A stretch of 64,000 nt of DNA, taken from Manis javanica. Lineage: Eukaryota; Chordata; Mammalia; Pholidota; Manidae. The stretch's first letter is position 1; each line of letters begins with the position of its first letter. Both the position numbers and the translations under genes were made by a program. This document shows, in pieces, positions 34,511-45,235 of the stretch. The DNA lies in the NCBI RefSeq assembly GCF_040802235.1, contig NC_133170.1, positions 41,797,501 through 41,861,500 on the forward strand. The letters run 5' to 3'. Below the pieces are notes generated by a model. The model worked only from the letters and a program-made list of their open reading frames with translations. It did not search any database and was not told the origin of the DNA.

Positions 34511-34755
34511 AATGGTCATGCTTAGGAAAACACCAGTGTCTTGAGATGCAAACTTTAGCATTAAAGGATTTTACTTTAAATATTTCGAGTATAATGCAAA
34601 ATACAGAAAAAAGTAAACTAGAATTCTAACACTCATCAAATGTTTAGAACTATGCTGCCCAATATCATGGCTCTAGCTACAGATGGCTAAATTTAAATCA
34701 CTTAAAATTAAGCAAAATTGAAAATTCAATTAGTCATTAGACTGGGCCCATTTTA

Positions 34756-34954
34756 GTTATTTATTTATTCATTCATTCATTTATTTGTTTATTTATTTAT
34801 CTTTTGGTATCATTAATATACACTTACATGAAAAACATTGTGGTTACTAGATTCCCCCCATTATCAAGTCCCCCCCACCCCATTACTGTCACTGTCCATC
34901 AGCGTAGTAAGATGCTATAGAGTCACTACTTGACTTCTCTGTGCTATACTGAGG
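34756..34954 (-). mobile_element. Young L1 3'-end fragment, antisense, very short
   Basis: About 155 bp of the same L1 3' UTR as 23467-23843 ('aaaaacattgtggttactag', 'actgtccatcagcgtagtaa', 'gatgctatagagtcactact'), preceded by its tail, seen as (ATTT)n/(ATTC)n at 34757-34801. Target-site duplication: 14 bp with one mismatch, CTGGGCCCATTTTA at 34742-34755 and CTAGGCCCATTTTA at 34955-34968. It inserted into the hAT relic at 34648-35060. Confidence 0.92.
34757..34801 (+). repeat. (ATTT)n/(ATTC)n microsatellite grown from an L1 tail
   Basis: Tetranucleotide units TTAT, TTCA and TTTG fill the position of the poly(A) tail of the antisense L1. Confidence 0.9.
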
Positions 34955-35060
34955 CTAGGCCCATTTTAAGTGCTCAGTGGGTACACGAAGCTAGTAGGCA
35001 GATCGAAGGCAGATGCAGAGCATTTCCATCACCACAGAAGGCTATGCTGGACAGCGCTGG

Positions 35061-35593
35061 TGCACAGAGGACCAGCGCTCTGGCATCATCTACTGACAAA
35101 CATAACTGCATGCTGCCCTATGATGAAGCATGTGGAAATTCCTCTGTGCTCCACCCCACTTATTTCTTCCAGGAAGTTGAAATAGGAAGAACAAAATCCT
35201 TGGAGAACTATGAGAAAGAGAAAAGACAAAGAGGACTGTTTTAAAAATAAGAAGCTTTGAAGAATCTGAAGCAGATGACCTGGGAGCTAGTATGTAATCT
35301 AGTATCTCCTGTGCCCTCTTAATTCTATCTAAAAATCACTTCCTCCATGGTTACCATGAAGAGTTACGAGATCCAGGGATTAAGAATATTTGGTTGGGGG
35401 GAAAGGAGGGAGAAAATGAGAGTAAGGCTTGTAGTACAGATGTGGGAATAATGATTTGCCAACAGTGAAAGCTCTTGGACTCCTGGGTAAGGCACGTTTC
35501 TCTGCCCGAAGCTCAGCTGGTTGGCTGGGCCACCAGGCGAAGCATTCCATACATACATGTTTTGAGCAAGAAATTACATGTCAGCTACTGCTA
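35061..35593. other. Spacer, nothing recognised
   Basis: A 104-codon + frame at 34930-35244 starts inside the L1/hAT nest and is not a gene. Confidence 0.4.
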
Positions 35594-35683
35594 ATTATAT
35601 ATATATATATATATATGTACATATATATATACACACACACACACACACATACACACACATACGTGTGTATATATATATATATT
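35594..35683 (+). repeat. Compound (TA)n/(CA)n/(TG)(TA)n microsatellite
   Basis: Alternating purine-pyrimidine throughout. Sixteen-base arms ATATATATATACACAC at 35621-35636 and GTGTGTATATATATAT at 35663-35678 are exact reverse complements, with a CA-rich loop of 26 bases. Confidence 0.95.
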
Positions 35684-36439
35684 CTTTGGCGAGGAATATT
35701 AGAAGTGAAGTTTTTATATGAAAATCATCAAGGACCATTCTTTCTTCCCTCTGATGACTTGTCTGAGGCGTCATGCATTTCTCAGTATTGCAGTGCTCCT
35801 GAGTCCATCTCAGATGACATTATGTTAACCCTTTCCTTGCAGTGGCTTGCCTGTTTTTTGGCACACATCTTACTTTATTATTCCAGGTGAAGAGAGCTTC
35901 CAATTTTGTTGGTTTTGAGTATTAAAAGTATTCTATTACTGAAGCCACTGTGATGACGAATTATCTGATGAGTCATTTGAACTTTCTCTTAAAAAAATTG
36001 CATGGGAAGGATACATTCCTCCACAGATGCTATCATTTTTCTTCTGGAAAAGTTACTAGTTTCCATTAATGGGTATAAATTATAAAATCTAACTGTAGCA
36101 GAATAAAGACCATTTTGGAGTTGATGTGGATGACCCAACATTTTACCAAGTTTAACGGTGGTATCTCAAACAGAGAGTAAATGCAATCCCAGCTCTGTGA
36201 TGTGCTAGCATCTCTGATTGTTCTCTTGGCTTTGCATAATTCTTCTCTCTTTGTAGAAGAGGGCTCATTTTTTGCATTCTCTCAGCTAAAGTTTTCCCTT
36301 CTGAACCATAGAGAGAAACTTGAGATCATCAGCTTCATTTTCTATTTTATTCTCACATTTGTGACTCCCATAGAGAGAAGATAAACATTTCATAAGAAGA
36401 CTGCAGGATGAACTCTTGGATGTGAGTCACAGATTTCTT
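35684..36439. other. Spacer, nothing recognised
   Basis: No named repeat. The 144-codon frame at 35456-35890 runs through the microsatellite and is not credible. Confidence 0.4.
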
Positions 36440-36577
36440 AGTTCATTCACTTATTCATCAGCTTTTCCATTCAACAGATATGTGGTAGGTGCTGTGCTAC
36501 AAACTGGAGATACAAGGAAAAAGATAAATGCAGTCTCTCTCTCTCAAAGATTACATTCTAGTAAGAGACAATAGCCA
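36440..36577 (+). repeat. Old mammalian repeat, left part, split by an MLT1
   Basis: The text 'attcacttattcatcagctt', 'caacagatatgtggtaggtg', 'ctgtgctacaaactggagat' and 'cattctagtaagagacaata' is the head of the unnamed repeat that also occurs at 58110. It is interrupted by an LTR and resumes at 37061. Confidence 0.6.
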
Positions 36578-37060
36578 GAGATAATAGTTCCTTATTGCTG
36601 TTGTAACAATTAGCACAAACTTAGTGGTTTAAACCTGTACACATTTATTATGTTATAATTCTGTAGATCAGAAGTCCAACACAGTTGTCACCAAGGCTAA
36701 AATCAAGGTGTGTTTCTTTCTGGAGGCAGTAAAAGAGAATTCATTGCCTTACCATTTCCAGCTTCTAGAAACCACCAGCAGTCTTGGCTCGTGGCCCCCT
36801 TCCTCCATCATCAAAGCCAGTGAAGTCAGAGCAGGTCCTTCTCATGTCACATTTCTTTAAACCCTCATTTGGCATCGTATTTCCATGACCACAGCCAGGA
36901 GGGGTAATTTGTTTTTAGGATTCATGTGATTAGATTGGTTCCCACCAGCATAATCTCCCCTCTCGTGTTCCAATAGCCTTAATCATATCTGCAAAGTTTC
37001 TTTTTGTTATATCAGGTAATTTATGTATTTACAGCTTCTGAGGATTACAGCATGGACAAA
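36578..37060 (-). mobile_element. MLT1-type LTR (ERVL-MaLR), antisense
   Basis: A near-complete antisense LTR: 'ttattgctgttgtaacaatt', 'agcacaaacttagtggttta', 'ttctgtagatcagaagtcca', 'gctaaaatcaaggtgtgttt', 'ttccagcttctagaaaccac', 'cttggctcgtggcccccttc', 'ctccatcatcaaagccag', 'taatctcccctctcgtg' and 'ccttaatcatatctgcaaag'. No internal retroviral sequence is attached. Confidence 0.88.
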
Positions 37061-37225
37061 TAAATAAAAATAAAGTGGTTACATATTGTGGTGAGTGCTG
37101 CAAAAGAAGCAGGGTGCTTGGTAGAAGGTAAAAGTAGGGCACCCGCTGTAAGCAGTGCAGTTAGGAGAGGCATTTCTGAGAAGGTGGTACGCAAGCTGAG
37201 CCCTGAGGGACAAGAGTAAAACCTC
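37061..37225 (+). repeat. Old mammalian repeat, right part
   Basis: It resumes the element cut at 36577: 'ggacaaataaataaaaataa', 'gtggtgagtgctgcaaaaga', 'gaggcatttctgagaaggtg' and 'caagctgagccctgagggac'. Confidence 0.6.
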
Positions 37226-37785
37226 GCCTCATTCAGTCCGTGGGGCTTGATTTGGTGTCACCATCTTCTTACAGATCCTATTCCCTGCTTACAAACTGAT
37301 TACACAGGATGGACACCTGACTTAGGCTGGGCCAATCAGAGCCCTTCCCTGGGATTATAAATTTGGTTTCCAGGGAAGTGTTTCCATTTCGGTGCTGAGG
37401 ACTGGAAATATGAAGCCCTGGAGTGGCCATCAATGATGAGTCTTGCCTTGTAAAGGGCACTGATACCAAAGAGGAAAACTGGCACGTACTGTTAAACAGA
37501 GGCAAAGGACAGCAAAAGAGTCTTTTGCTCAGAGTAAAATCACTACTATTTGGGATTCTTTTGATTGTAAGTATTAAAACAAGAAAAACCTAACTGTCTG
37601 AAGTAAAAGAGTGAAATAGACCTCTTTGCCTCTGTGGTGGAGGCCAGATCTGTGAGGCTGGCTCCAACTCTCCCCTTCCCAGAGTCCCATGAATCTTCCA
37701 ACACATTTTACTCTTTTGCTTAAGATGGGTTTTTAGGTTTCTATCATTTACAACCAAAAGAATCCTAAGTAATACAATAGAAATT
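37226..37785 (+). repeat. Unnamed old LTR-like repeat with a nested fragment
   Basis: The phrases 'ctgggccaatcagagccctt' (37328) and the terminal 'catttacaaccaaaagaatc' followed by 'ctaagtaataca' (about 37747-37778) are those of a dispersed LTR-like mammalian repeat. Near 37548-37600 the text 'gggattcttttgattgtaag' opens a different old repeat, the type seen at 53945-54300. Confidence 0.45.
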
Positions 37786-37909
37786 TTACTTTGAGAAACC
37801 GTGGCATACTCAAGACTCTCCCTGGAAACTGATAAGCAGTTTTTGAATCCATGTAAAATGCTATTGCTGAATTCACTTTTTTATTCCAAACAACAAGTAA
37901 CTGTTCATA
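37786..37909. other. Short spacer
   Basis: Nothing recognised. Confidence 0.35.
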
Positions 37910-39840
37910 TCACATTATAAAAGCTCTTTTTGATTTTTTTTTAAAAATGCGAGAGATAGCATACATATAACACAAATGTAAAATGTATAAATACAATTTA
38001 AAGAATAATAGAAATAATAAAACTAGCTAACTTGCAGTGACCATGTGTAAGAACTAGAACAATTTCAGTGCTTTTGAACCTTCCAAGTGTCCTTCCTTAT
38101 ACTGAATTTTGAGACTCCCATTAATGTACATAGGTGAAGTTTATTCATTTACACTATATATACTGTACCATTCTATGACACACAGTTTAATTATGCATTC
38201 TATGTTGATAACTAGATGGTTTCCATTTTTTTTGCACAAGCTTAAGTTTCTTTGCATACTTACTTAGGGAGCAATAGTCAGGTCATAGAAAAGAGCATCT
38301 TCAACATTAGAGGTAATTCCAAGTAGTTTTCAAAGTAGTTGTACCATTTCATGATCCACCACCTGTGTACAAGATACAACATTTCTTCATGTTCCACCTA
38401 AAATTTGGTGTTGTTAGACATTATTACTATTACTAATCTGGTGGCTGTGAAATAGTATTTCATTGAGGTTTTAAATTGGATTTTCCTGATTATTAAGTAT
38501 ATTGATCACTTTTTTCATGTTTATGAGAAAGGCATGATTTTTCTTCTGTGAAAGGATTAATATAAGGACATTGTGTATTTTAGATTTGAATTCCTGTTAT
38601 TTTATTTATGTTGTAATATTTCACTCAGTTTGTGAGTCACTTTTCCACACTCTATTGTATTATAAACATAAATTCTTCATGTTCATGTAGTAGAATTTGT
38701 CACCACACCAACACCACCTTCATCACCTTACCTTCATTGCCACACTTCATAAAATGTCTTGATATCTGGTAAGGCTAGTTTCTGTAGTAGTGTACTGATT
38801 ATTCTTGATCAGTTGTTATTCCTTTTATAATCTTAGAATTACTTACCAACTTCCACAAAAATCCTCTTAGGATTCCAGTTGGAACTGAATTTTATCTAGA
38901 GACTAATTTGGGAGAATTATCATCTTTAAAACATTGTCTTTTTATCTATGAACATGATTGGTTCTTCCATTTATTTGATCTCCTTTATGGTTTTCAAATT
39001 TTAAAATTGTCTACATAAAGGCTTTACACATATTGCCTTAGATCTATTTCTACATATCTTACATTTTTATTGATATTTTAAATTTTATCTTTTAGATTAT
39101 ATTTTATGTTTGTTACTGGTATATAAAACACAATTGGCTTTTGTTTATCAAACTTATATTTAGAAAACTTGTTTAATCCTCTTTTAAAATGTAGCATATT
39201 ATTTGGAGCTTCCTTGCATTCTTTCTATGTATACACTCTTAGGTGAAACTTAAAAAGGAAAACAATATTTTTCATTTTTCTTATGGTTTGCCATATCATC
39301 TATGAAATAAGGTTTTTATTTCCTTTTTAGCAATCCTTATTCTTTATATCTTACAAATATTTGTGTACAGTGCACTAGATCATCCAACAAACATGTTTTT
39401 CCTGATATCAAAAGAATTAATTTTAATATTTAGTATTGCATGGATGTTTACTGCAGGTTTACCATAACATCTTTTATCAGATCAAGGACAGCCTCTTTCC
39501 TAGAGGCTTTTTTTAGCTTTCTATTATAAATGATGGTTGAATTTTATTAAATGCCTTTTCTACACCTATAATGATCATAGGATTTTATCCTATACTCTTT
39601 CAATGTCATAGTCACATAAATACATGTTCTCTTGTTGAGCCAGACCTGCATTCCTGGCATAAATCCAGACTAGTCATCAGGTATTATCTGTTTTATGCAA
39701 TGCTACATTCCATGTGACAATATTTTGTTTAGGATTTCTAATAGATGTTTATGAATGAGATAACCTGCATATTTTCTTGTTTCTTTTTCTTTCCTGGTTT
39801 TGATAATAAGTTTTATACTAATCCATAACATAAGTTGGTG
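37910..39840 (-). mobile_element. Old L1M element, antisense, 3' portion
   Basis: Read on + it shows antisense L1 in order: an end region with 'catacatataacacaaatgt', the 'gatggtttcca' block (38215), 'gtgaaatagtatttcattga' (38447), 'tttcctgattattaagtata' (38482), 'aaaatcctcttaggattcca' (38859), 'tatgaacatgattggttctt' (38947), 'ttgaattttattaaatgcct' (39537), 'gcattcctggcataaatcca' (39649) and 'ttttgtttaggatttctaat' (39723). It covers ORF2 and the 3' end with all frames broken. Confidence 0.8.
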
Positions 39841-41249
39841 AGTAGTCATCTATTGCTGTAGTAATAACTGCATTATTTCAATGACTTGCAGTATCATTTA
39901 ATTTTTTGCTCATGTTACACGTTTTATTTTAATTCTGAATGGTTGGGCTTGGGCTCTGCTCCATCATTCTAGAGAATTTTCATTTTAGAACACAGGCTGA
40001 AAAAGCAGCTCACATTTGGCACATGCTGTGTTTATGACCAAGGGTGGGAGGCATGAGCCAAACCAAATGTGGGAAATACCACATTGTCTTATTTCTCATT
40101 TGCCAAAGTCACATGGGCAAGTTCAAAGTCAATGAGGTAAGACATTATACTTTAGAAAAGCTTGACAATGACAGAGTGTAAATGAGCAATTAATAAATAC
40201 TAACCCCCATGGACATTCCTTTTCTTCTACAGATAAAAAATATTCACCTGCTCACCAAGACATCCAAAAATCTTATTTAATTATGGTATTAGGGGCTAAG
40301 CCCAGGATCTAGTGATCTCTATCATGTCTGGATTAAACCTCTTAATTCTAGGACCTCAGTATGAAAAGGACATCCACCTGCACCTCCCCTACAATATACA
40401 TGGTGGTGGAATAGAGTTCTTCCCCATTGGAAAGGGGTAGAACTATAAGGAAATTTATCTTTTTCGCCAGTCCATAGCAATTTTGAAATTCCTCTGGGAT
40501 AATATGATGGGGCCCACTGCTCTGCGGAGAGGAAGAATTTCCTGATTAGACTCTGGTCTTGGTTCCTGGGAGCGGTTCTCCATCTCCCTGCTGGCTCTTG
40601 GCTGTACTCTTTGTATGATCCTTCCTCATGAGTTTCCTCAGCCACATCTGAAGAGGGGATTTATCAGTATCTATTTCCTGGTAATAAGAGATTTGTTGTC
40701 AGGCTATATTGAAGAATCACAGTCTTTCTAAATCCAGGCTGTTGGAAATTTTGGAAACAAAATTTTCTCAGACACTTTAAAAAAATGACTCATTTCACTG
40801 TGCAAAATGAGGTATATTATTTTCTTTATGAAACTTCCCTCTAAACCTAATTATTGAGATTCTTGCCTTAGTCTTAGTTCTTGAACATTCTGTCCATTTG
40901 AAGGGAGTTTACAGAGAACCATCTTAGTCCAACCAAAGGATTTAACAAAGGTATGATAGCCAGAATTTTAATATCTTTTTCCCCCTAGACTATATTTTAA
41001 TGGCCACAAACTTAGTCCTATGACTGTGTGCAAATTTGAAAATGATCTACCACCTGGAGATGAGCAATACCTGAAACTTTCAATCTTCACTCTCCTGGAA
41101 TTTCTTGATTCTCATTTTACATTTTATTGTTCAATAGCTTGAAAATATACCTAATAAGCTTGTAACTTGGGCAGAGAGTTTCTGAGACAAAGCATGTCTC
41201 CAGAAAGAACATTGAGGTCAGTTTTGATAAGTTAATGTGTCTGTGTGTT
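39841..41249. other. Insert between L1M parts: MLT1-like LTR relic and unassigned DNA
   Basis: From 39841 the text 'catctattgctgtagtaata', 'gcattatttcaatgacttgc', 'gttgggcttgggctctgctc' and 'gccaaagtcacatgggcaag' to about 40150 looks like a worn antisense LTR of the MLT1 type. The middle (40293-40470) holds one copy of an unclassified duplicated unit. The remainder, including a 107-codon minus frame at 40322-40645, was not recognised. The segment separates two collinear parts of one antisense L1. Confidence 0.45.
40293..40470 (+). repeat. Unclassified about 180-bp unit, copy 1
   Basis: It is homologous to 41721-41900, sharing 'ggatctagtgatct'-type, 'gtctggattaaac', 'cttaattct.ggacctcagta', 'aaggacatcc' and 'ggtagaa' blocks in the same order with small indels. 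I estimate roughly 75-80% identity by eye. Confidence 0.8.
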
Positions 41250-41720
41250 ACATAATTTATGCAGTTTACTTAGATTTTACATTTATTTTTATGACATTTT
41301 CCTTATATTCTTTTACTAAAAATTTAATCTCTGCAGGGGTCAAAATTATTCATTACTGCTAATAATACTTATTTGTGCTTTATCTTCCCTTTCCTTAATC
41401 AGTATTTCTAGAGATGTGTCAATTTTATTGATCTTTCCAAAATGCCAACTTTGAGTGTGTTTCTCTTTAGTGTATATTTACTTTCCATTTCATTAATTTT
41501 TGTGCTTATTTTTACAATTTCCTTCTGTTAGATTAATCCTGTTGTTCTTTTCATACTTCTTAAGTTGGAAACTTTCTCCTTTCAATCTTTCTTCTTTACT
41601 AATACATGCATTGAAGCCTATAAATTTCCCCTAAAGTACCATTTTAGCTGCATCTCATGGTATAATATACAGTTTAAAAATTCATTTAGACTTTCTAATT
41701 ACCATTATGGTTTCTCTTTT
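41250..41720 (-). mobile_element. Old L1M element, antisense, continuation
   Basis: It continues the L1 ORF2 antisense order after 39840: 'gatgtgtcaattttattgat', 'ctttccaaaatgccaacttt', 'ctttactaatacatgcattg', 'aagcctataaatttccccta' and 'ttagctgcatctcatggtat'. The element is therefore interrupted by about 1.4 kb. Confidence 0.75.
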
Positions 41721-41900
41721 AGGTTCTAAGTCCATGATCTAGTGATCTACCTCCTGTCTGGATTAAACTTCTCTTAATTCTGGGACCTCAGTACAAGAAG
41801 GACATCCCACATGCACCACCTCTGCAATAGATATAATGATGGAACAGAGTTTGTCCCTTTTGGAAAAGGGTAGAATTAGAAGGAAGCTCACCTTTTTGAC
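41721..41900 (+). repeat. Unclassified about 180-bp unit, copy 2, inside an L1M
   Basis: Homologous to 40293-40470. L1 text stops at 'ggtttctctttt' (41720) and resumes at 'ctttttgaccatgaattatt' (41892), so the unit sits as an insertion in L1 ORF2. Confidence 0.8.
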
Positions 41901-41965
41901 CATGAATTATTTGGAAGTGTATTTACATGTACAAATATATGTTTTTGAATTTTTTTTCTTTAGTT
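41901..41965 (-). mobile_element. Old L1M element, antisense, last piece
   Basis: 'gaattatttggaagtgtatt' corresponds to the next part of L1 ORF2 in antisense, after which the match is lost. Confidence 0.6.
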
Positions 41966-42084
41966 TATACTCTGTGTTATTTAGAGAATATGTGTGGTTG
42001 ATATTGATTCATTGAATATTGTTGACCCTTGCTTGTAACAAAGCACAGAACACCTTCTGCAAATGTGTCATGTGAGCTTATAAA

Positions 42085-42580
42085 GAATAAGCACCCATAG
42101 AAAGGTGGATGCTTAAGAATATTTATATATTATGTTTACTCGTAATAGCCCCAAAATGAAAACAGCCCAGGCATCTATTGATAGAAAAATGGATATAAAG
42201 GATGTAATAGTCACACAATTGAATACTATTCAACTACACTCAACAATAAAAAGGGGTGACATATAATTCATGCAAAAACATGAATGAATCTCAAAAACAT
42301 TACACTGAGGGAAGCCTTACGTACACAAAAGTGCAAAAGAATAGGATCCCTTTTATATGAAGCTCTAGAATTGGCAGAACTAGTCTTCAGGGAAAAAAGC
42401 ATAAAAACATGATTGCCCTGAAGTAGGAGTGAGGGAGTGGGGATTGACTAGAAAGGGTCATGATAGAATTTTCTAGTGACATGATAATGTTCTATATCTT
42501 GGCAGTAGTTTGAATTGAAACTGTAAAAATTGATTAATTGTACACTTAATAAAGTACACTTAAGGTTTGTACTTTTCTTT
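42085..42580 (+). mobile_element. Old L1M 3' end, sense
   Basis: This is the standard old L1 3' end: 'cgtaatagccccaaaatgaa', 'aacagcccaggcatctattg', 'caattgaatactattcaact', 'aacatgaatgaatctcaaaa', 'acattacactgagggaagcc', 'ttatatgaagctctagaatt', 'atgttctatatcttggcagt' and 'attgtacacttaataaagta'. It is sense, opposite to its L1M neighbours. All frames are broken. Confidence 0.85.
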
Positions 42581-43830
42581 AATGTCTGAGAATGTGTTTT
42601 ACTATTGCTTTTGAAGGTCAGCTTAACCAGGTATACAATTTTGAATCAACAGTTTATTTACACCCAGTACTTTGAAGATATTTTTCTACTGTCTTTGGAC
42701 TTCCATTTTCACTGTTGGGAAGTCATCTGTTATTCTAATTAACGTGCTTCAGTAAAATCTATTTGACTGATTTTATTACTTGCTCTTTGTCTTTACTGTT
42801 TTATACTTTCAATGTTGATTGATCTAGATTTGTTTTTTTTATTCTGTTCAGAGTACAGTGGCTTTCAAAACCTGATTCTGGTATCTTTCAACCATTCTAG
42901 AAAATGCTCAACTATCAGTCCTTGGAAAACTGCCTCTCCCCATTTTCAGTATTAGTTCCTCCTAGAACTCTAATTAGATATTATGATACTCTTTTACTTT
43001 GTTCTCCACTATGTCTCTGTAACATTCTGGACAATATTTTCAGAACTGTTCTAATTCATTCTCTTCTCAGCTATATTATTATTATATTTTTAACTTTATG
43101 AATTAATATTTGGTTCTTTAAAAATTATGTTTGGTTAATTTTTGAGAAATTATTATTTTGTTATATTTTTACTATCTTTAAAATTTTCATTAAAGATTTA
43201 AATAACTTATTTATATTGTATATATGATAATCCTAATATCTATGATTTTTGAGTGCCTGAGTATACCTTTGTTTCTATTTACTTCTACTCATTGTGCTTT
43301 GTCTCTTCATATCTTTTGTAATTTTTTGTATATCAACTCATGTTGATATACAACATGGAAACATGGGAACTTTTTGACATATGGGTTTTTAAGTGTTTTT
43401 CATGGAACATTTGTGTTTGCTTATGCTTGGTGCCTACAGATACTACTGAACTGGGACAACTTTAAGTTTCCAGCTTGAATTGTTGGAAAAGGTCTCAAAC
43501 ATGCATAAGTATAGTTTTGTAGTTGACAATTCTCAAAGGAGACATTTTTCTCTTTTTATTTAACAGAAATCCAAAGCCAAGATTGACAATTATCCCCTCT
43601 GCCTCTTGTTGTGGGTTAGGTCTTCCCCAGTTCAACTTTTCAGGGATCTGAACTTTTGCATGGTACTCTCTGGTGTGACCACACGGGCTTTGTCTCCTGC
43701 CTGCCATTGTTTGGCTCCTTAAGTCTCGGGTGATGAGCAGTTATCACCCACCCAGTGTTGGCAGGTATCTCCAGGGAAGCTATTGCCTCCTGACTAACAC
43801 TTCTCCCTGGATTTATGTATTTTCTGGATG
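42581..43830 (-). mobile_element. Old L1M 3'-UTR-type fragment, antisense
   Basis: AT-rich antisense text of the same type as 22255-25760: 'gaaggtcagcttaaccaggt', 'ctactgtctttggacttcca', 'gggaagtcatctgttattct', 'tgatactcttttactttgtt' and 'gcttatgcttggtgcctaca', ending in a GC-richer portion at 43600-43800. No coding frame. Confidence 0.55.
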
Positions 43831-45235
43831 ATGTCTTTATACAAACTGTACTTTGTTATTCAAAATAAGTCATGATAGAATCTTCTAACATGAGAGACTT
43901 GTCATTTGAATAGCAAGTGATTTCTTCTGTAAGTTTTGGGGAAAATTTCTTTATATTTAAGGATGTATGATAACTTGTTACCATTGATTTGTTCATTTAA
44001 TTTTCCTCCTATGTTCTAGACAGAGTTTATATGTAAAAATGGCCAAAGTTCATGTTAGTAATATATTACTATCACTCTGTCTTCCATTTATTTCCCAAAG
44101 CCCAAGGTTGGCTGAGAAAATCGGTGACCACCTCATTTTCCCCTCACTAAACACACACACACACACACTATCAAACCTACCTCCTCAGTCAATAAAAATA
44201 AATGTAAATCTAATTTAAAAACATGTGTTCACTCTGCAAACACAGCTTCAAGATAAATCTCTTGGCCTCCTTTTTCATCCAGATTGTCATCTCTAAATAT
44301 CTTAAACCTTCATTTATAAAAATTTGGGAGCATGTACAGTTCTTTCTGTTTTTATCTTTAAATTCTCCAAAACTTTGGTTGTTGAAGAGTCCTCCTCTAC
44401 TGATTTTGTATCAGTTATTTTTGCTTCCATGGAAATCTTAAATTGCTAGTCTCTTACATCCATGAACATGAGGATTTTCTTTCAGATTTTCAGTGTTTTA
44501 GTGAAGTTTCCTCCACCTCCAACTCTGCTGTCATTCCAAACACAGCACCTATTGCTAAAAGAACATGTTTGGCAGTATATTCCAAGGATGTAGATTTACT
44601 TGAATCCTGTCAAAATTGAGTTCCCTTTATTTCCTTCAAAATAATTTTTATTTTGCCTCACTCTTTCTCAAAATCTAGAGACCACCACTATAAAGCACCA
44701 CCATTAGCATGACATGGGGAAGGAGGGCAGAGCATTTAAGCAACAAGAAATAATAAGTTCCTTTTTTCTTCACTGTACATTGCTTATGGTTTTGTTTTGT
44801 TTTTTAAGGACTCTAACTCTTCTGTGGTTTGAATTTCCTGCCAGTAGCAAAGGAGGGATAACCTGGGCTTTCTTATCAGCTTGTCCTGTTGTGGAACAGA
44901 AGGGGAAGGGGAAGTGGTTGGGCTTTCAGAGTCAAATATTAACAAGGGAGTCAGATTCTTTGTTACTATCCCCCCGTGCTGAGATCATTTGGGACTTTAG
45001 TTCCATATTGTTAGTAACCATCTTTTCCATGTACATCTTTTGAATCAAGCAGGAGTGTGATTGGTTTTTTGCTCATTACCATTTCTTATGTCTAACATCT
45101 TATTCTTTTTTGGGTTCATTTTACATTTCACCAGCATACATTTTTTTTCTGAGGTGGTTTGTGGATGATAAAGTTACTGAATACTAATTTTGCTAAACAT
45201 AGAATTTAAGTACAAAACAAATTTATCTCATAACT
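43831..45235. other. About 1.4 kb, no gene recognised
   Basis: AT-rich, with a short (AC)n at about 44150-44168. Frames of 72 and 109 codons (44223, 44714) have no domain. Confidence 0.4.

Larger units (their letters stand above)
34648..35060 (+). mobile_element. hAT-type DNA transposon relic, split by a young L1
   Basis: The left part (34648-34755) reads 'aactatgctgcccaatatca', 'acagatggctaaatttaaat', 'cacttaaaattaagcaaaat', 'tgaaaattcaatt'. The right part (34955-35060) reads 'cccattttaagtgctcagtg', 'gcagagcatttccatcacca', 'cagaaggctatgctggacag', 'cgctgg'. Together they make one element with near-complementary termini (ctgcccaat / tggacagcg). The gap holds an L1. Confidence 0.75.
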
